Origin: Thermodesulfovibrio sp.
Lineage (GTDB): Bacteria > Nitrospirota > Thermodesulfovibrionia > Thermodesulfovibrionales > JdFR-85
NCBI GenBank assembly: GCA_027050975.1
Contig: JALUAR010000090.1
Location: 1 to 18,997 of the forward strand
Direction: 5' to 3'
Length of the DNA: 18,997 nt
Under the pieces are notes generated by a model, which was not told the DNA's origin, ran no database searches, and was given only the letters and a program-made list of their open reading frames with translations. Shown here in pieces: positions 7,301 through 14,732 of this stretch; positions within the stretch are counted from its first letter, which is position 1, and the number at the start of each line of letters is the position of its first letter. A program made the translations under genes and the position numbers.

Positions 7301-9191
7301 TCTGTGAGTAAGACGCCGAGGCGCCGTAGGTCGAGCTTATTATTACATCAATATTCTTGTCTGCATGCTTTGCTGTGGCAGAGCCTGCTCCGTTGTGACA
7401 GACTGAACAGGCAAACCCGTATGTTGAGGCGTGCTTTGTATGACTGCCTGAGGACATTATGGTACCTGTACCCTGCGTACCGTCGGCTGCATGGCAGTCA
7501 CCACACTGAACCGTTCCACCCCAGGAAGGATTCTTATAGTCGGCAGTATTTGCTGTAAGGGCACCTCCTGTCGAGGTCTGTACGATACTGTGACAGTAGA
7601 TGTTTGAGCATGAGCCATAACCATTGCCAGGTGTGTTTGGTGATTGACTATATGAACCTGTATTGCTAAATGGATCCGTCTGGAATGCCATGTTTATCTC
7701 ATTGTTTACATGCTGTGAGGAGCCAGAACCAAAGCCATTATGACACTCGTTGCATCCTTTGCTAAGAGGAGCGCTCACATGGGCTGTATGGCTTCCGCTG
7801 TCCATTAAGGTGGCGTTACCCTGAACTCCGTCTGCTTTATGACAGGAACCGCACTGTACAGAGTTGGGATCATCCCAAACCGGTGTTGCATAATCAGCTG
7901 TGTCCGGGGTTAATGCACCTCCACCGTTACTCTGAACAATGCTGTGACAATAAATATTGGAGCAGTTCAGATTACCAGATCCTGCCGCTCCTGTGTTTGT
8001 TACCGTGGTTCCGTTGTTACCTCTGTAACCGCCTGTTACAGAAGACTGACCGTTGTATTTTGTATTCGTACCGCCATAAGTAAATATGTTGAACCCGATA
8101 TCAATTGTCTCCGGAGTTTCGGGCATGCTGTAACCTGTATGACAGGTTGTACAGGCATAATTGAGACCGGTTGATGTTGCATGTTTTTGGTGGGCTCCAG
8201 CTGTTTGCGAACCTGTTACATCCGGGCTATTGACAAGTCCATCAGGTCCCCCCAAAGATGCCGTAATAGGAGGATATCCGTGACAGCTATCACAAGCACC
8301 TGCAGGATTGAATCCGTCTCCATGCGAATGACAGGACATACAATCCGTTCCGTTCTGACTGGAGTGAACCCCTATTGCAGCCTTTGAACCGTCACTTCTC
8401 CAATGCTGTGTCTGCGTATGACATACCTGACAGATACCAGTTGGAGTGCTATCGTCAGGGTTGCCATCTCCGTCTATATCTCCGGCAAGGGCATCATTTT
8501 GAGCAAAACTGTTCTCACCGGTTTTATCAAAGAATTTCACCTTTGCCTGCGTCCAGTTAGGAATATATGCATTTATTGCCTGTCCATATATTAGTGCAAA
8601 GGTATCGCCCACACGCATTCTCCTGGAAAAAGGAGCGGTTGAACCTTTAACGGTTATCTGAGTAGAGGTTGCACTCAGAACCTCAAATCCGAAGGAGACA
8701 TCCCTTGTATTGGGCAGCATAATAAGACCACGTTCTGAGCCGCGTTTCTGTCCCCAGGTGGCCGGGTCTGTCCAGTTAGCATTGTTCACTGTGAGATTGG
8801 TATAACCAAATGTTATGGTACCGTTTCCATTGTCCGTTATCGAACTTATAGTACCTGTTACCAGATAGGTTGCACTGCCCCAGGTATAATGCTGATTAAA
8901 GAAGTGGAAGTAATGACAGTCAGTACATTTTTTCTCCCAAGTGCCGTACTTTGTACTGGTTGTGGCACTTGAATGGGTCTGTACAAGGGGGGCACTTGTC
9001 TTGTTGTAAGGTCCGGTACTGCTTGTGTGACATTGCAAACATACCACATTGGGATCAACAGCAGATTGCCCTCCCAGGTGGCAGTCAAAACAGGAGATAT
9101 CATTTGATTCATTGTGCGGGCCATCAAGAGCAAACCCCACTGATGCCATAATCAAAATAATTATTCCACTCAGTATCAATACCTTTCTCAT
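4365..9191 (-). CDS. Giant secreted multiheme cytochrome c, 38 potential heme sites
   Basis: A signal peptide (MRKVLILSGIIILIMASVGFA) leads a 1608-residue protein with 29 CxxCH and 9 CxxxxCH motifs. Residues 34 to about 95 hold three hemes. A heme-free beta segment follows (about 100-235), with a calcium-type DIDGDGNPDD near 238. Residues 410 to about 1297 hold eight tandem modules of about 110 residues, each ordered CxxxxCH (usually CSxxYCH), CxxCH, a GSHTxH-like His pair, CxxCH. These match the Geobacter-type C4xC/C2xC cytochrome repeat. A three-heme block ending CxxCHGYPP occurs both before (from about 250) and after (about 1420-1500) the array, and the protein ends with an unpaired CSNVSCH. 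The ATG at 9191 has AAAGGGGG upstream. It lies 13 nt after the propeller gene, suggesting coupled expression. It is probably extracellular or outer-surface; its redox role is inferred from heme content. Confidence 0.93.
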   Translation of the reverse strand: MRKVLILSGIIILIMASVGFALDGPHNESNDISCFDCHLGGQSAVDPNVVCLQCHTSSTGPYNKTSAPLVQTHSSATTSTKYGTWEKKCTDCHYFHFFNQHYTWGSATYLVTGTISSITDNGNGTITFGYTNLTVNNANWTDPATWGQKRGSERGLIMLPNTRDVSFGFEVLSATSTQITVKGSTAPFSRRMRVGDTFALIYGQAINAYIPNWTQAKVKFFDKTGENSFAQNDALAGDIDGDGNPDDSTPTGICQVCHTQTQHWRSDGSKAAIGVHSSQNGTDCMSCHSHGDGFNPAGACDSCHGYPPITASLGGPDGLVNSPDVTGSQTAGAHQKHATSTGLNYACTTCHTGYSMPETPETIDIGFNIFTYGGTNTKYNGQSSVTGGYRGNNGTTVTNTGAAGSGNLNCSNIYCHSIVQSNGGGALTPDTADYATPVWDDPNSVQCGSCHKADGVQGNATLMDSGSHTAHVSAPLSKGCNECHNGFGSGSSQHVNNEINMAFQTDPFSNTGSYSQSPNTPGNGYGSCSNIYCHSIVQTSTGGALTANTADYKNPSWGGTVQCGDCHAADGTQGTGTIMSSGSHTKHASTYGFACSVCHNGAGSATAKHADKNIDVIISSTYGASASYSQMPTNTPGNGFGSCSNVYCHSNGKVNDTGSTVGQYATPNWGTDNGTLTCKSCHGTSGTSQVGEPDYANAGAGAVDANSHSTHISSLGADTTSCNKCHSQTVDAAGNLDIVGGKHVNTLKDVVFADGGTYTAGTKSCSSTYCHGTGTPQWGGTVACGDCHDVNNSLAGRHSTHYASATNATTTDRTTAANNSTTANYVFSCAVCHNGVSHAGGKAGTNQVAEVAFDATVAGGGTYTAGTNVFTDQGSNGTGDFQYTDGTCSSVYCHSDGNGGTPNVSVNWAMAQGSLDCAGCHNYTAASGTPMASGKHSAHVGTATTPKYAFNCSKCHNATTTDGVTIADKTMHVNHTKDVAFDTLNSAGTFDSGTKACSSLYCHSDGNGGAPNVSVDWATATLPTDCTGCHNNNAAATPNTMASGSHTAHINKGTIMANKTCDTCHTSTVSGDRTIVDYVLHVNGTKDVTINATYDGDASPGNNYASGQCSDLYCHSKGTSLTGPYTAPNTAVTWGVTTNLSCSDCHDGPPTGPSYTNGTPKANSHAKHTGAPWNFGCVKCHDSTVDATNAIATPANHLNKTYDVSGADIGSYTYNASGGTCSTIACHGGNNAQWGATLSCADCHVGTGDVDDYTFNNGTTARLDSTEWTSTGHGLAATGTYNVSGNSGAGLTCEYCHDNTVAHGTATNPFRLANYNVGGNGWNDVCFVCHQTGSAGYDPDGAGPLALKNSTLKIDKYHYGAKHGATNDGGSLCFDCHDPHGDSNIYMVHASVTKDKADAYGTPASTASPVFTNNATGTDYAKSSAPYDGVCNVCHASTSHYTATSGDGHNSGSRCTTCHSHSGDTVINGEAFKPSGDCNTCHGYPPTPGDGYAYMDGVGESKGAHAKHVQHLLNLTGYTLDPQNDQFGDAKWQAICGVCHYNATHETGDSAPANRHIEIDPAYQFGPNAPVYNGVPGTSSTVNFKSCSNVSCHFKDSPGWQDPATAGQ

Positions 9192-9204
9192 AACTATCCC
9201 CCTT

Positions 9205-11865
9205 TTATAATCCTAAATAACCTGTACTTACTCTAACATTACCCTTTGTATCAACAGCCTGGAAAATCAGCACCTCTACCCCTTCGAGAGTATACACCTC
9301 TACGGAACCGTGCTTTTTCCCTACCACCACTTCCTTTATACCATCATCGTTAACATCGCCTACTGCTACAGTCCTGGCATCTTTTGATACGTTTATAATA
9401 TTTAAGATTTCTCCGGCACCATTCAGTATAAGCACCTTTTTGGATGCTACCAGAACAATGTCTTTGCTTCCCTCATTATTTGAGTCTGCCACAGCCAAAT
9501 CCTTAATATCTTCTATCTCGAAATCCTCACCATCTTCATTCAACTTTATCTCATTAATTAGCCTAACTTTGTTTGCTTCGTTTAACTTCCAAACCTTTAT
9601 TTTCTTTCCGTCGTCTGCCAGGGTAACTATCTCGACAATACCGTCACCATCAACATCACCCGATGCAATCGAACTATCCTCTTTATTATCCGTCTCAAAC
9701 TCTGCAATAACACTCACACTACCACCTGCATATTCAAAGATCCTTATCTTTTCCTGGTCTTCCTCACCGGCAACTATAATCTCATCTATTCCATCTCCGT
9801 TAAGGTCACCTGCAGCAACCATTACACCATCTTTATCGTCAAAAGCTTCAAACTTCGTTACCTCCGCACCATCAGGCCTGAAGATTCCGACCAAAGAACC
9901 TTTCTTCAGTAGACCTGCTATAATCTCGTTAGAGCCATCACCATCCACATCAGCCACAACAGTATCAATTCCTCCCTTTTCCCCTGGGAATGCCTCAAAC
10001 TCTTTCATCAGATTTCCATCGCCATCAAAAATTCTGATGACAGTAGGGTTATGTTTATCTTTTTCCCTTGTAACCACTATGTACTCAGTCATGGCCTGTT
10101 GCTGCTCATACCGGCCGTTAAACTCTAATATTCCTCCGCCAGTAATGGTCTTTGTCTCAGAAGGCGGAGTGATGTAGCCTGAAACGTCTGAATAGGTTAT
10201 TGTATAGGTACCATCAGGCACATTGTTTACGGTCCAATCCTTTCCACTACCCTGGTAGTTCACCGGACCGGTGATAGTAAATGTTGCTTCGTCCAGATTG
10301 GTGGTTACATGTATCACTCCGGTTGCATAAATGTCCAGTGTTACAGGAACAGTAACCTGTCCGGTAGATGTTCCCGGAGCATTAACTACTATATTTCCAT
10401 TGTAAGTTCCGGCCGCAAGACCCGATATATTCACACTCACCAGGGCCTGAGTTATTGAGACACCTGCACCAGCACCAGGGGAGATACTCAGCCATCCGCT
10501 GTCTGCTGTTGCTGTCCAGTTAATGATGCCGTTAATATCGTTCTTGATTTCAATGATTAATGCCTGGGATGCTGGATTCGCTCCACCGGCCGGAGCTGTA
10601 AAACTCAGGGAAACAGGACTTACGGCAAGTGTAGGCTTCGGAAGAACTTCTAACTGCACCGAAACAGTCTCGGTTATTCCGGCATCGGAGGTTATGGTGA
10701 CATTACCGTTATAAGTACCCGGTGCAAGTCCAGCGGGATTTATTCCAACATCAATACTACTTGAAGCCCCTGGATTTAATACTCCCGAGGTAGCAGAAAG
10801 CTGAATCCAGCCTGCTGATGCTGCTACAGTATAGTTCAGGATTCCAACGCCAGTATTAGTAATGTTAATGCCCTGAGGTGAAGGAGCAACATCTCCCTGA
10901 GCCCTGAAGCTCAACTGAAGAGGAGTTACATCCATATAGGTGTAACCAGCAAGGCCGAATACCAGAATGCTTTTCGTCATGTTTGAGGAGACAAAAAGTC
11001 TCTTATCCGGTCCGATCACAGCTGACCTGGGAATCTTCAAAGTCTCGGAGGCATCCTTTATCTCTCCGATATAGAGACCGCTACCATCATAAACCAGAAC
11101 CGCCTGGGAAATAGCCTCGGGAATCAGGATATAGCCGTTATGATCAACTGTTATATCCTGGGGTCTGACCATGTGTCCGCCGCTTGCAAGAGCATCATCA
11201 AATCTTCTTAACAGGTTACCGTATGTATCGTATACAGAGACCCTTGCTCCTGTGGTAGTTGTTCCCGTTGGGTCATTAATGACAGGTGAATCTATAACAT
11301 AAACCTCTCCCCCTGCCACATCAACTGCCACTGGCAGATAAAGCCCGGTTATATCTCTGAGATGTACACCAGCTGAAGAATATACACTAACTTTATTCCC
11401 TATACTATTAACTACATATACATCCCCGGTAGCCTTATCAACTGCTATATCATTTACAGAGCCAAACTCTCCAGGACCAGCACCCAGGTAGCCGATAATC
11501 TTCCCCCCTTCATAAATAGCCACAGAGGGTGATGAGCCATTAGCTCCTAAATATAGTCTCCCTCCCGGTGCTACGGCAACTGCAGATGCATTTTTATATT
11601 TAATCTCTTTAGAGAAGTTACCCTTCCAGTCGAATATTCTTATTTTATGTTCACGGGCATCAATAACATACAAATTACCTGATTCATCAATGGCAAGCCT
11701 GTCGGGTATCTCGATTTTTACGCTTATCTTTCCAAGATATATATATCCGTCCACAGGGGTTGCACATTCTGCACCCTGATGAATGCCAAAAGCAAACAAA
11801 ACAACGATAAATATCGTTATGATTGCTCTTATCTTCAATGCCTCCTTCTTTAGTTTCCCCTTCAT
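9205..11865 (-). CDS. Secreted NHL / BACON / FG-GAP beta-propeller scaffold protein
   Basis: The 886-residue product has a Sec signal (MKGKLKKEALKIRAIITIFI...GAECA) and no heme motif. In order it shows an NHL-like propeller (about 38-310, repeats such as LAIDESGNLYVID, ITVDHNGYILIP), two BACON-like Ig domains (about 311-510, each with GWIQLS/GWLSIS and APGTYNGN/AAGTYNGN), a PEGA-like domain (about 512-590, VPDGTYTITYSDVSGYITPP) and a C-terminal FG-GAP/VCBS propeller (about 592-886). The last has calcium-type loops DVDGDGSNE, DLNGDGIDE, DVDGDGIVE, DVNDDGIKE. Such domains bind proteins or carbohydrates, so it may anchor the neighbouring cytochromes at the cell surface (inference). I chose ATG 11865, which has a perfect AAGGAGG; an in-frame GTG at 11946 has no good ribosome site and would bury the signal. 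It opens the second gene block after a 331-bp gap. Confidence 0.88.
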   Translation of the reverse strand: MKGKLKKEALKIRAIITIFIVVLFAFGIHQGAECATPVDGYIYLGKISVKIEIPDRLAIDESGNLYVIDAREHKIRIFDWKGNFSKEIKYKNASAVAVAPGGRLYLGANGSSPSVAIYEGGKIIGYLGAGPGEFGSVNDIAVDKATGDVYVVNSIGNKVSVYSSAGVHLRDITGLYLPVAVDVAGGEVYVIDSPVINDPTGTTTTGARVSVYDTYGNLLRRFDDALASGGHMVRPQDITVDHNGYILIPEAISQAVLVYDGSGLYIGEIKDASETLKIPRSAVIGPDKRLFVSSNMTKSILVFGLAGYTYMDVTPLQLSFRAQGDVAPSPQGINITNTGVGILNYTVAASAGWIQLSATSGVLNPGASSSIDVGINPAGLAPGTYNGNVTITSDAGITETVSVQLEVLPKPTLAVSPVSLSFTAPAGGANPASQALIIEIKNDINGIINWTATADSGWLSISPGAGAGVSITQALVSVNISGLAAGTYNGNIVVNAPGTSTGQVTVPVTLDIYATGVIHVTTNLDEATFTITGPVNYQGSGKDWTVNNVPDGTYTITYSDVSGYITPPSETKTITGGGILEFNGRYEQQQAMTEYIVVTREKDKHNPTVIRIFDGDGNLMKEFEAFPGEKGGIDTVVADVDGDGSNEIIAGLLKKGSLVGIFRPDGAEVTKFEAFDDKDGVMVAAGDLNGDGIDEIIVAGEEDQEKIRIFEYAGGSVSVIAEFETDNKEDSSIASGDVDGDGIVEIVTLADDGKKIKVWKLNEANKVRLINEIKLNEDGEDFEIEDIKDLAVADSNNEGSKDIVLVASKKVLILNGAGEILNIINVSKDARTVAVGDVNDDGIKEVVVGKKHGSVEVYTLEGVEVLIFQAVDTKGNVRVSTGYLGL

Positions 11866-11875
11866 GGCTCTATTG

Positions 11876-11882
11876 CCTCCTT
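11876..11882 (-). promoter_or_regulatory. Strong ribosome binding site AAGGAGG before the propeller gene
   Basis: A perfect AAGGAGG lies 10 nt upstream of the ATG at 11865. It supports this start over the upstream GTG at 11946, which has only AT-rich sequence before it. Confidence 0.7.
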
Positions 11883-12070
11883 TTAAGAAATTTTCAATCA
11901 CTTCAATCTTTGTGTTATTTCTCACAAACTGTGTAATTTCACTCACCAGAAAATTGAGAAATACTTAATAAAAACATCTTTGAATATGCAATAAAAGCAT
12001 TGTTTGGTAGATAGTAATGCAAGTTTTATACCATCAGGAAAGGGAAAATACAGGAATTGAAATGTTGTGG

Positions 12071-12098
12071 TTTTTAAAAGCGCGTTTGCTTATGTCAA
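12071..12098 (-). promoter_or_regulatory. Candidate promoter for the propeller / 38-heme / 11-heme block
   Basis: On the minus strand a perfect TTGACA (12093-12098) is followed by a 16-bp spacer and TAAAAA (12071-12076), a 4-of-6 match to the -10 consensus. It would give a leader of roughly 200 nt before the ATG at 11865. The -10 is weak. The 331-bp gap after a tightly spaced gene group is the main argument that a promoter should exist here. Confidence 0.3.
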
Positions 12099-12101
12099 GC
12101 A

Positions 12102-12178
12102 CCCTGACAAAAGGTCGGACTTCTGCCTCGAAAAGTCTATCGACTTTTTGGGGTTGCGGTGTCAGGGCTTTCGGCAAG
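12102..12178. repeat. Nested palindromic element in the 331-bp intergenic gap
   Basis: CCCTGACA (12102-12109) pairs with TGTCAGGG (12160-12167), enclosing a second hairpin AAAAGTC (12131-12137) / GACTTTT (12142-12148). The edge carries GCTTTCGGCAAG (12167-12178), the exact reverse complement of the 12-mer at 165-176. It contains GGTCGG and GTCG motifs like the palindromes beside the Uma2 gene. No T-tract follows on the minus strand. It may be a dispersed repeat that also ends or attenuates transcription from the 8-heme gene. The rest of 11866-12196 is AT-rich with no gene visible. Confidence 0.5.
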
Positions 12179-12196
12179 AGACATTGTAAAGTTATC

Positions 12197-13549
12197 TCAA
12201 AACCCCCTCACGGTACCGTTGTTTGTACTTGAGATGGTGGCACCGTGAAAGTGGCAGGTATTACAGTTAATTGCTGCAACATCGGTATTACAACTAGGAG
12301 GACCTCCTCCGCTTGGATGGCAGTTCCAGCAACGCCAGGCAGTGTAAGGGTTGTTTGAGGTAGCATGATGAGCGTAATACCATCTGTTTGGCTGACAACT
12401 TGTATTATAGTCATAATCATCCATATGACATCTCTGGCAGAGATAACCAATCTCTTTGTTTGAGTCGGTAAAAGGACGGGTGGTCGGGGTGTCTGGAGAG
12501 TAAATTGTAGTTATTGTACCGGACAACGTGCCTCCGTTTACCTCTGGCCTTATTAACACCTGATTTGTGGAACCGTGAGGCTCGTGACAATCGGTGCATG
12601 AAAGTACCAAGCCAGTGGAATTACCATAAGGAGCATCACGGCTTAGAGATCTATCGGGTGCCCCCTGACCGTGTTTTTCATTTGCCCAGTCAATTGTTCT
12701 GAGATTTCTGCCCAGTGGAGTGCTGTATATACTATTATATGTGGTGTTATGACAATCCGTACAAAATGAAACGAAATCTGTAAGATTTGAACCGTCCTGT
12801 ACAGTAGAGCCGTCGGGTTCGTATGAGGTTGTAGAGTTATATCTATACGGAGCCTGATAATTAGCGGTATAGCTGTTCATCTTCTCATTTACAGCATCCC
12901 CCCACACACCCCACGCGTTGGAATCTTTACTATGCATTGAAGGTCTCGAGATAGGATAACCCCTATTTGCGGCACTCTTTGGACTATTGGGAGCATTTGC
13001 AGGATCTCCTGTGGCAGCATGTGGATTATGACAGGCTACACAGGGGTTCGAGTCGGCAGTATATCCCCATTTACCGGTTATAAAGGTTCTGATGTCATCA
13101 AGATGATGCGATGTCCCGGGCGGAGTGGAGGTGGATGAGAAGGTAAACGCCTCTTCAATATCATTGAGGGTGTCATTAGTCCATCCACCAGCACGATAGC
13201 TGTAACTTCTGTTAACCAGACCGCCCTGCTGATAAGAACCAACCTCTGTATGACACTGAAGACAGACACCATCAGTCTGGTTAATGTAGTTATCGTAAAA
13301 GAGGGCATAATTAGAAGGACTTCCCGAAGCAGGATCGGGTTCAGCGTTATCAATGCTTGCATGTTGCTCATGGCAGTGTGTGCAATTGCCCCTGGAATAG
13401 CCCTTGTTCGCAATACTTGTACGGTACACACCATAAGTACTGTTTCCATGGGAGGAGTTAATAAACAAACCTGCATTTACAGAGTAAACGTAAAGCATTA
13501 TTCCCACAACCATGACAGTAAGTAATATTATGCCTCGCTTTATTTTCAT
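12197..13549 (-). CDS. Secreted 8-heme cytochrome c (doubled-CxxCH type)
   Basis: The product of about 450 residues has a clear Sec signal (MKIKRGIILLTVMVVGIMLYVYSVNA). It has eight CxxCH motifs: CTHCH, CLQCH, CVACH, CTDCH twice, CQRCH, CWNCH and CNTCH. Segments such as CVACHNPHAATGD and CTDCHEPHGS, where a PH follows the heme histidine, are typical of the doubled-CxxCH family and supply likely distal heme ligands. Between the hemes are long Ser/Thr/Asn/Tyr-rich stretches, so heme density is low (about one per 55 residues). I chose the ATG at 13549, which has AGGAG 7 nt upstream; an in-frame GTG at 13567 would add six residues. It starts 20 nt after the preceding 6/7-heme gene, with which it likely shares a transcript. 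It is the last gene before the 331-bp gap. A periplasmic or surface electron carrier role is inferred. Confidence 0.88.
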   Translation of the reverse strand: MKIKRGIILLTVMVVGIMLYVYSVNAGLFINSSHGNSTYGVYRTSIANKGYSRGNCTHCHEQHASIDNAEPDPASGSPSNYALFYDNYINQTDGVCLQCHTEVGSYQQGGLVNRSYSYRAGGWTNDTLNDIEEAFTFSSTSTPPGTSHHLDDIRTFITGKWGYTADSNPCVACHNPHAATGDPANAPNSPKSAANRGYPISRPSMHSKDSNAWGVWGDAVNEKMNSYTANYQAPYRYNSTTSYEPDGSTVQDGSNLTDFVSFCTDCHNTTYNSIYSTPLGRNLRTIDWANEKHGQGAPDRSLSRDAPYGNSTGLVLSCTDCHEPHGSTNQVLIRPEVNGGTLSGTITTIYSPDTPTTRPFTDSNKEIGYLCQRCHMDDYDYNTSCQPNRWYYAHHATSNNPYTAWRCWNCHPSGGGPPSCNTDVAAINCNTCHFHGATISSTNNGTVRGF

Positions 13550-13569
13550 CACTACGCTCCTAAGCACCT

Positions 13570-14634
13570 TTAGTTCTTGCTACTATGGCAGACATTACAG
13601 CCATTTGTCTGCCCATTTGCCGGCCACCCTTTATAATCCCACCTGAGCATCTTATAGTATGGTGATGCATGAGCCATATGACAGGAAAGACACATAACCA
13701 CATCCGAGCCAGGACTAACAGAAGCACTCGGTGAGGTAGGCACAGTGGTCCTCGCAACAGGCGCTGTAACATTGTAGACAGTATAAGAGACAAAATCTCC
13801 GGTAGCAGGCAACAGCACATCTGTTGGATGTCTTGTAAAAGGAGATGAAGTATCATTACCTATAGCACTCAGGGCATGGAAGTTTCCGTGACAGGTTGCG
13901 CAAAAACCGCTGATTGTTTGGTTTGATGGCTTTACTCCAATGGACCCGCCGGCATGACACGCGCTACATGTACTTGTATCAAGAGGGCTTGTGCTTCCGA
14001 AATACTCGTTATGATTGTTTGAATCAAGGTTTTTCCAGTCTGCAGCCTCGTACCCCTTCACACCATTAAGCAGTCTGTAACTGTTCCACAGCTGGTCTGC
14101 CACATCAAGCTGACCGGTCAGGTTTCTATGGTGAGATCCCTTCATCGAGATAGCTCCTACACTTTCACTAAAATTTCTTATTCCATGACACCCGTTATTG
14201 CCAGCACAGGTAAGCTCATCCTGGCCTATCTGCCCGGAGTGAAACTCACCGGGAGGTGCGGTTAAGGTATCATCAGGGTTGCCAAGCTCAATCACGTTAT
14301 GCCCGTTGGCATCGCTAATATTAATATAGTAGAAGTTTCCACCGGCAAGCGGAGAGGTAGGGGCAACACTATTGTTAACAATAGGGGTACTATTTACAAT
14401 TGTAAGTGATGTGGAGCTGCTGTGACAGCCAAGACAATCATTCGTAAGAAGCAAATCATATGGTCCGGATGAACCCCAGTTCGATGGTTGGGCACCGTCC
14501 TGACTGTAATGCATCGTATGACAGTTGCTACATGGTATCGAGTCAGGAATCTTTCCGGATGCAGGCCGAATAAGACAGGCGGCCGTAGCAATAAGCAAAA
14601 CCAATATAAACCCTTTTGCTTTTGTAGCTCTCAT
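13570..14634 (-). CDS. Secreted multiheme cytochrome c, 6 CxxCH plus one Cx5CH
   Basis: The 354-residue product has an N-terminal hydrophobic export signal (MRATKAKGFILVLLIATAACLIRPASG). The TAAC is a poor lipobox, so cleavage near ASG is more likely. Six CxxCH motifs are visible: CSNCH, CLGCH, CSACH, CATCH, CLSCH and CNVCH. A seventh site, CAGNNGCH at 143-150, has five residues between the cysteines, and whether it binds heme cannot be told from sequence. Features such as CHTMHYSQ and CLSCHMAHASPYYKM supply nearby histidines as possible distal ligands. The ATG at 14634 has no Shine-Dalgarno sequence; the upstream bases are almost all A/T. It follows the 16-heme gene by 98 bp and precedes the 8-heme gene by 20 nt. 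A role as a periplasmic or surface electron carrier is inferred. Confidence 0.86.
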   Translation of the reverse strand: MRATKAKGFILVLLIATAACLIRPASGKIPDSIPCSNCHTMHYSQDGAQPSNWGSSGPYDLLLTNDCLGCHSSSTSLTIVNSTPIVNNSVAPTSPLAGGNFYYINISDANGHNVIELGNPDDTLTAPPGEFHSGQIGQDELTCAGNNGCHGIRNFSESVGAISMKGSHHRNLTGQLDVADQLWNSYRLLNGVKGYEAADWKNLDSNNHNEYFGSTSPLDTSTCSACHAGGSIGVKPSNQTISGFCATCHGNFHALSAIGNDTSSPFTRHPTDVLLPATGDFVSYTVYNVTAPVARTTVPTSPSASVSPGSDVVMCLSCHMAHASPYYKMLRWDYKGWPANGQTNGCNVCHSSKN

Positions 14635-14673
14635 ATTAAATAAATAAGCAAATAGTGTACCAATCTCCCATAT

Positions 14674-14696
14674 CGATAAATAAAACAGACTTATCG
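14674..14696. repeat. Weak inverted repeat CGATAA-N11-TTATCG in the 98-bp gap
   Basis: CGATAA (14674-14679) and TTATCG (14691-14696) flank an 11-nt AT-rich loop between the 16-heme and 6/7-heme genes. The stem is short and AT-rich. It may be an operator-like site or chance. The rest of 14635-14732 shows no clear signal. Confidence 0.2.
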
Positions 14697-14732
14697 CATC
14701 AAACCGAAAATCTATTACAATGATTACACAAA

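Noticed and set aside
5300..7964. Regularly spaced repeats that might suggest a CRISPR array
   Set aside because: The about 330-bp period corresponds to protein modules with CxxxxCH/CxxCH motifs in one long reading frame; there are no short identical repeats with spacers.
9440..10177. Plus-strand open frame of 245 codons
   Set aside because: It lies antisense to the FG-GAP propeller, has biased Ser/Pro composition from reading repeats backwards, and has no recognisable domain or ribosome site.
12131..12148. AAAAGTC/GACTTTT hairpin as a rho-independent terminator of the 8-heme gene
   Set aside because: The stem is AT-rich and is not followed by a T-run on the minus strand; it is kept only as part of a palindromic element.
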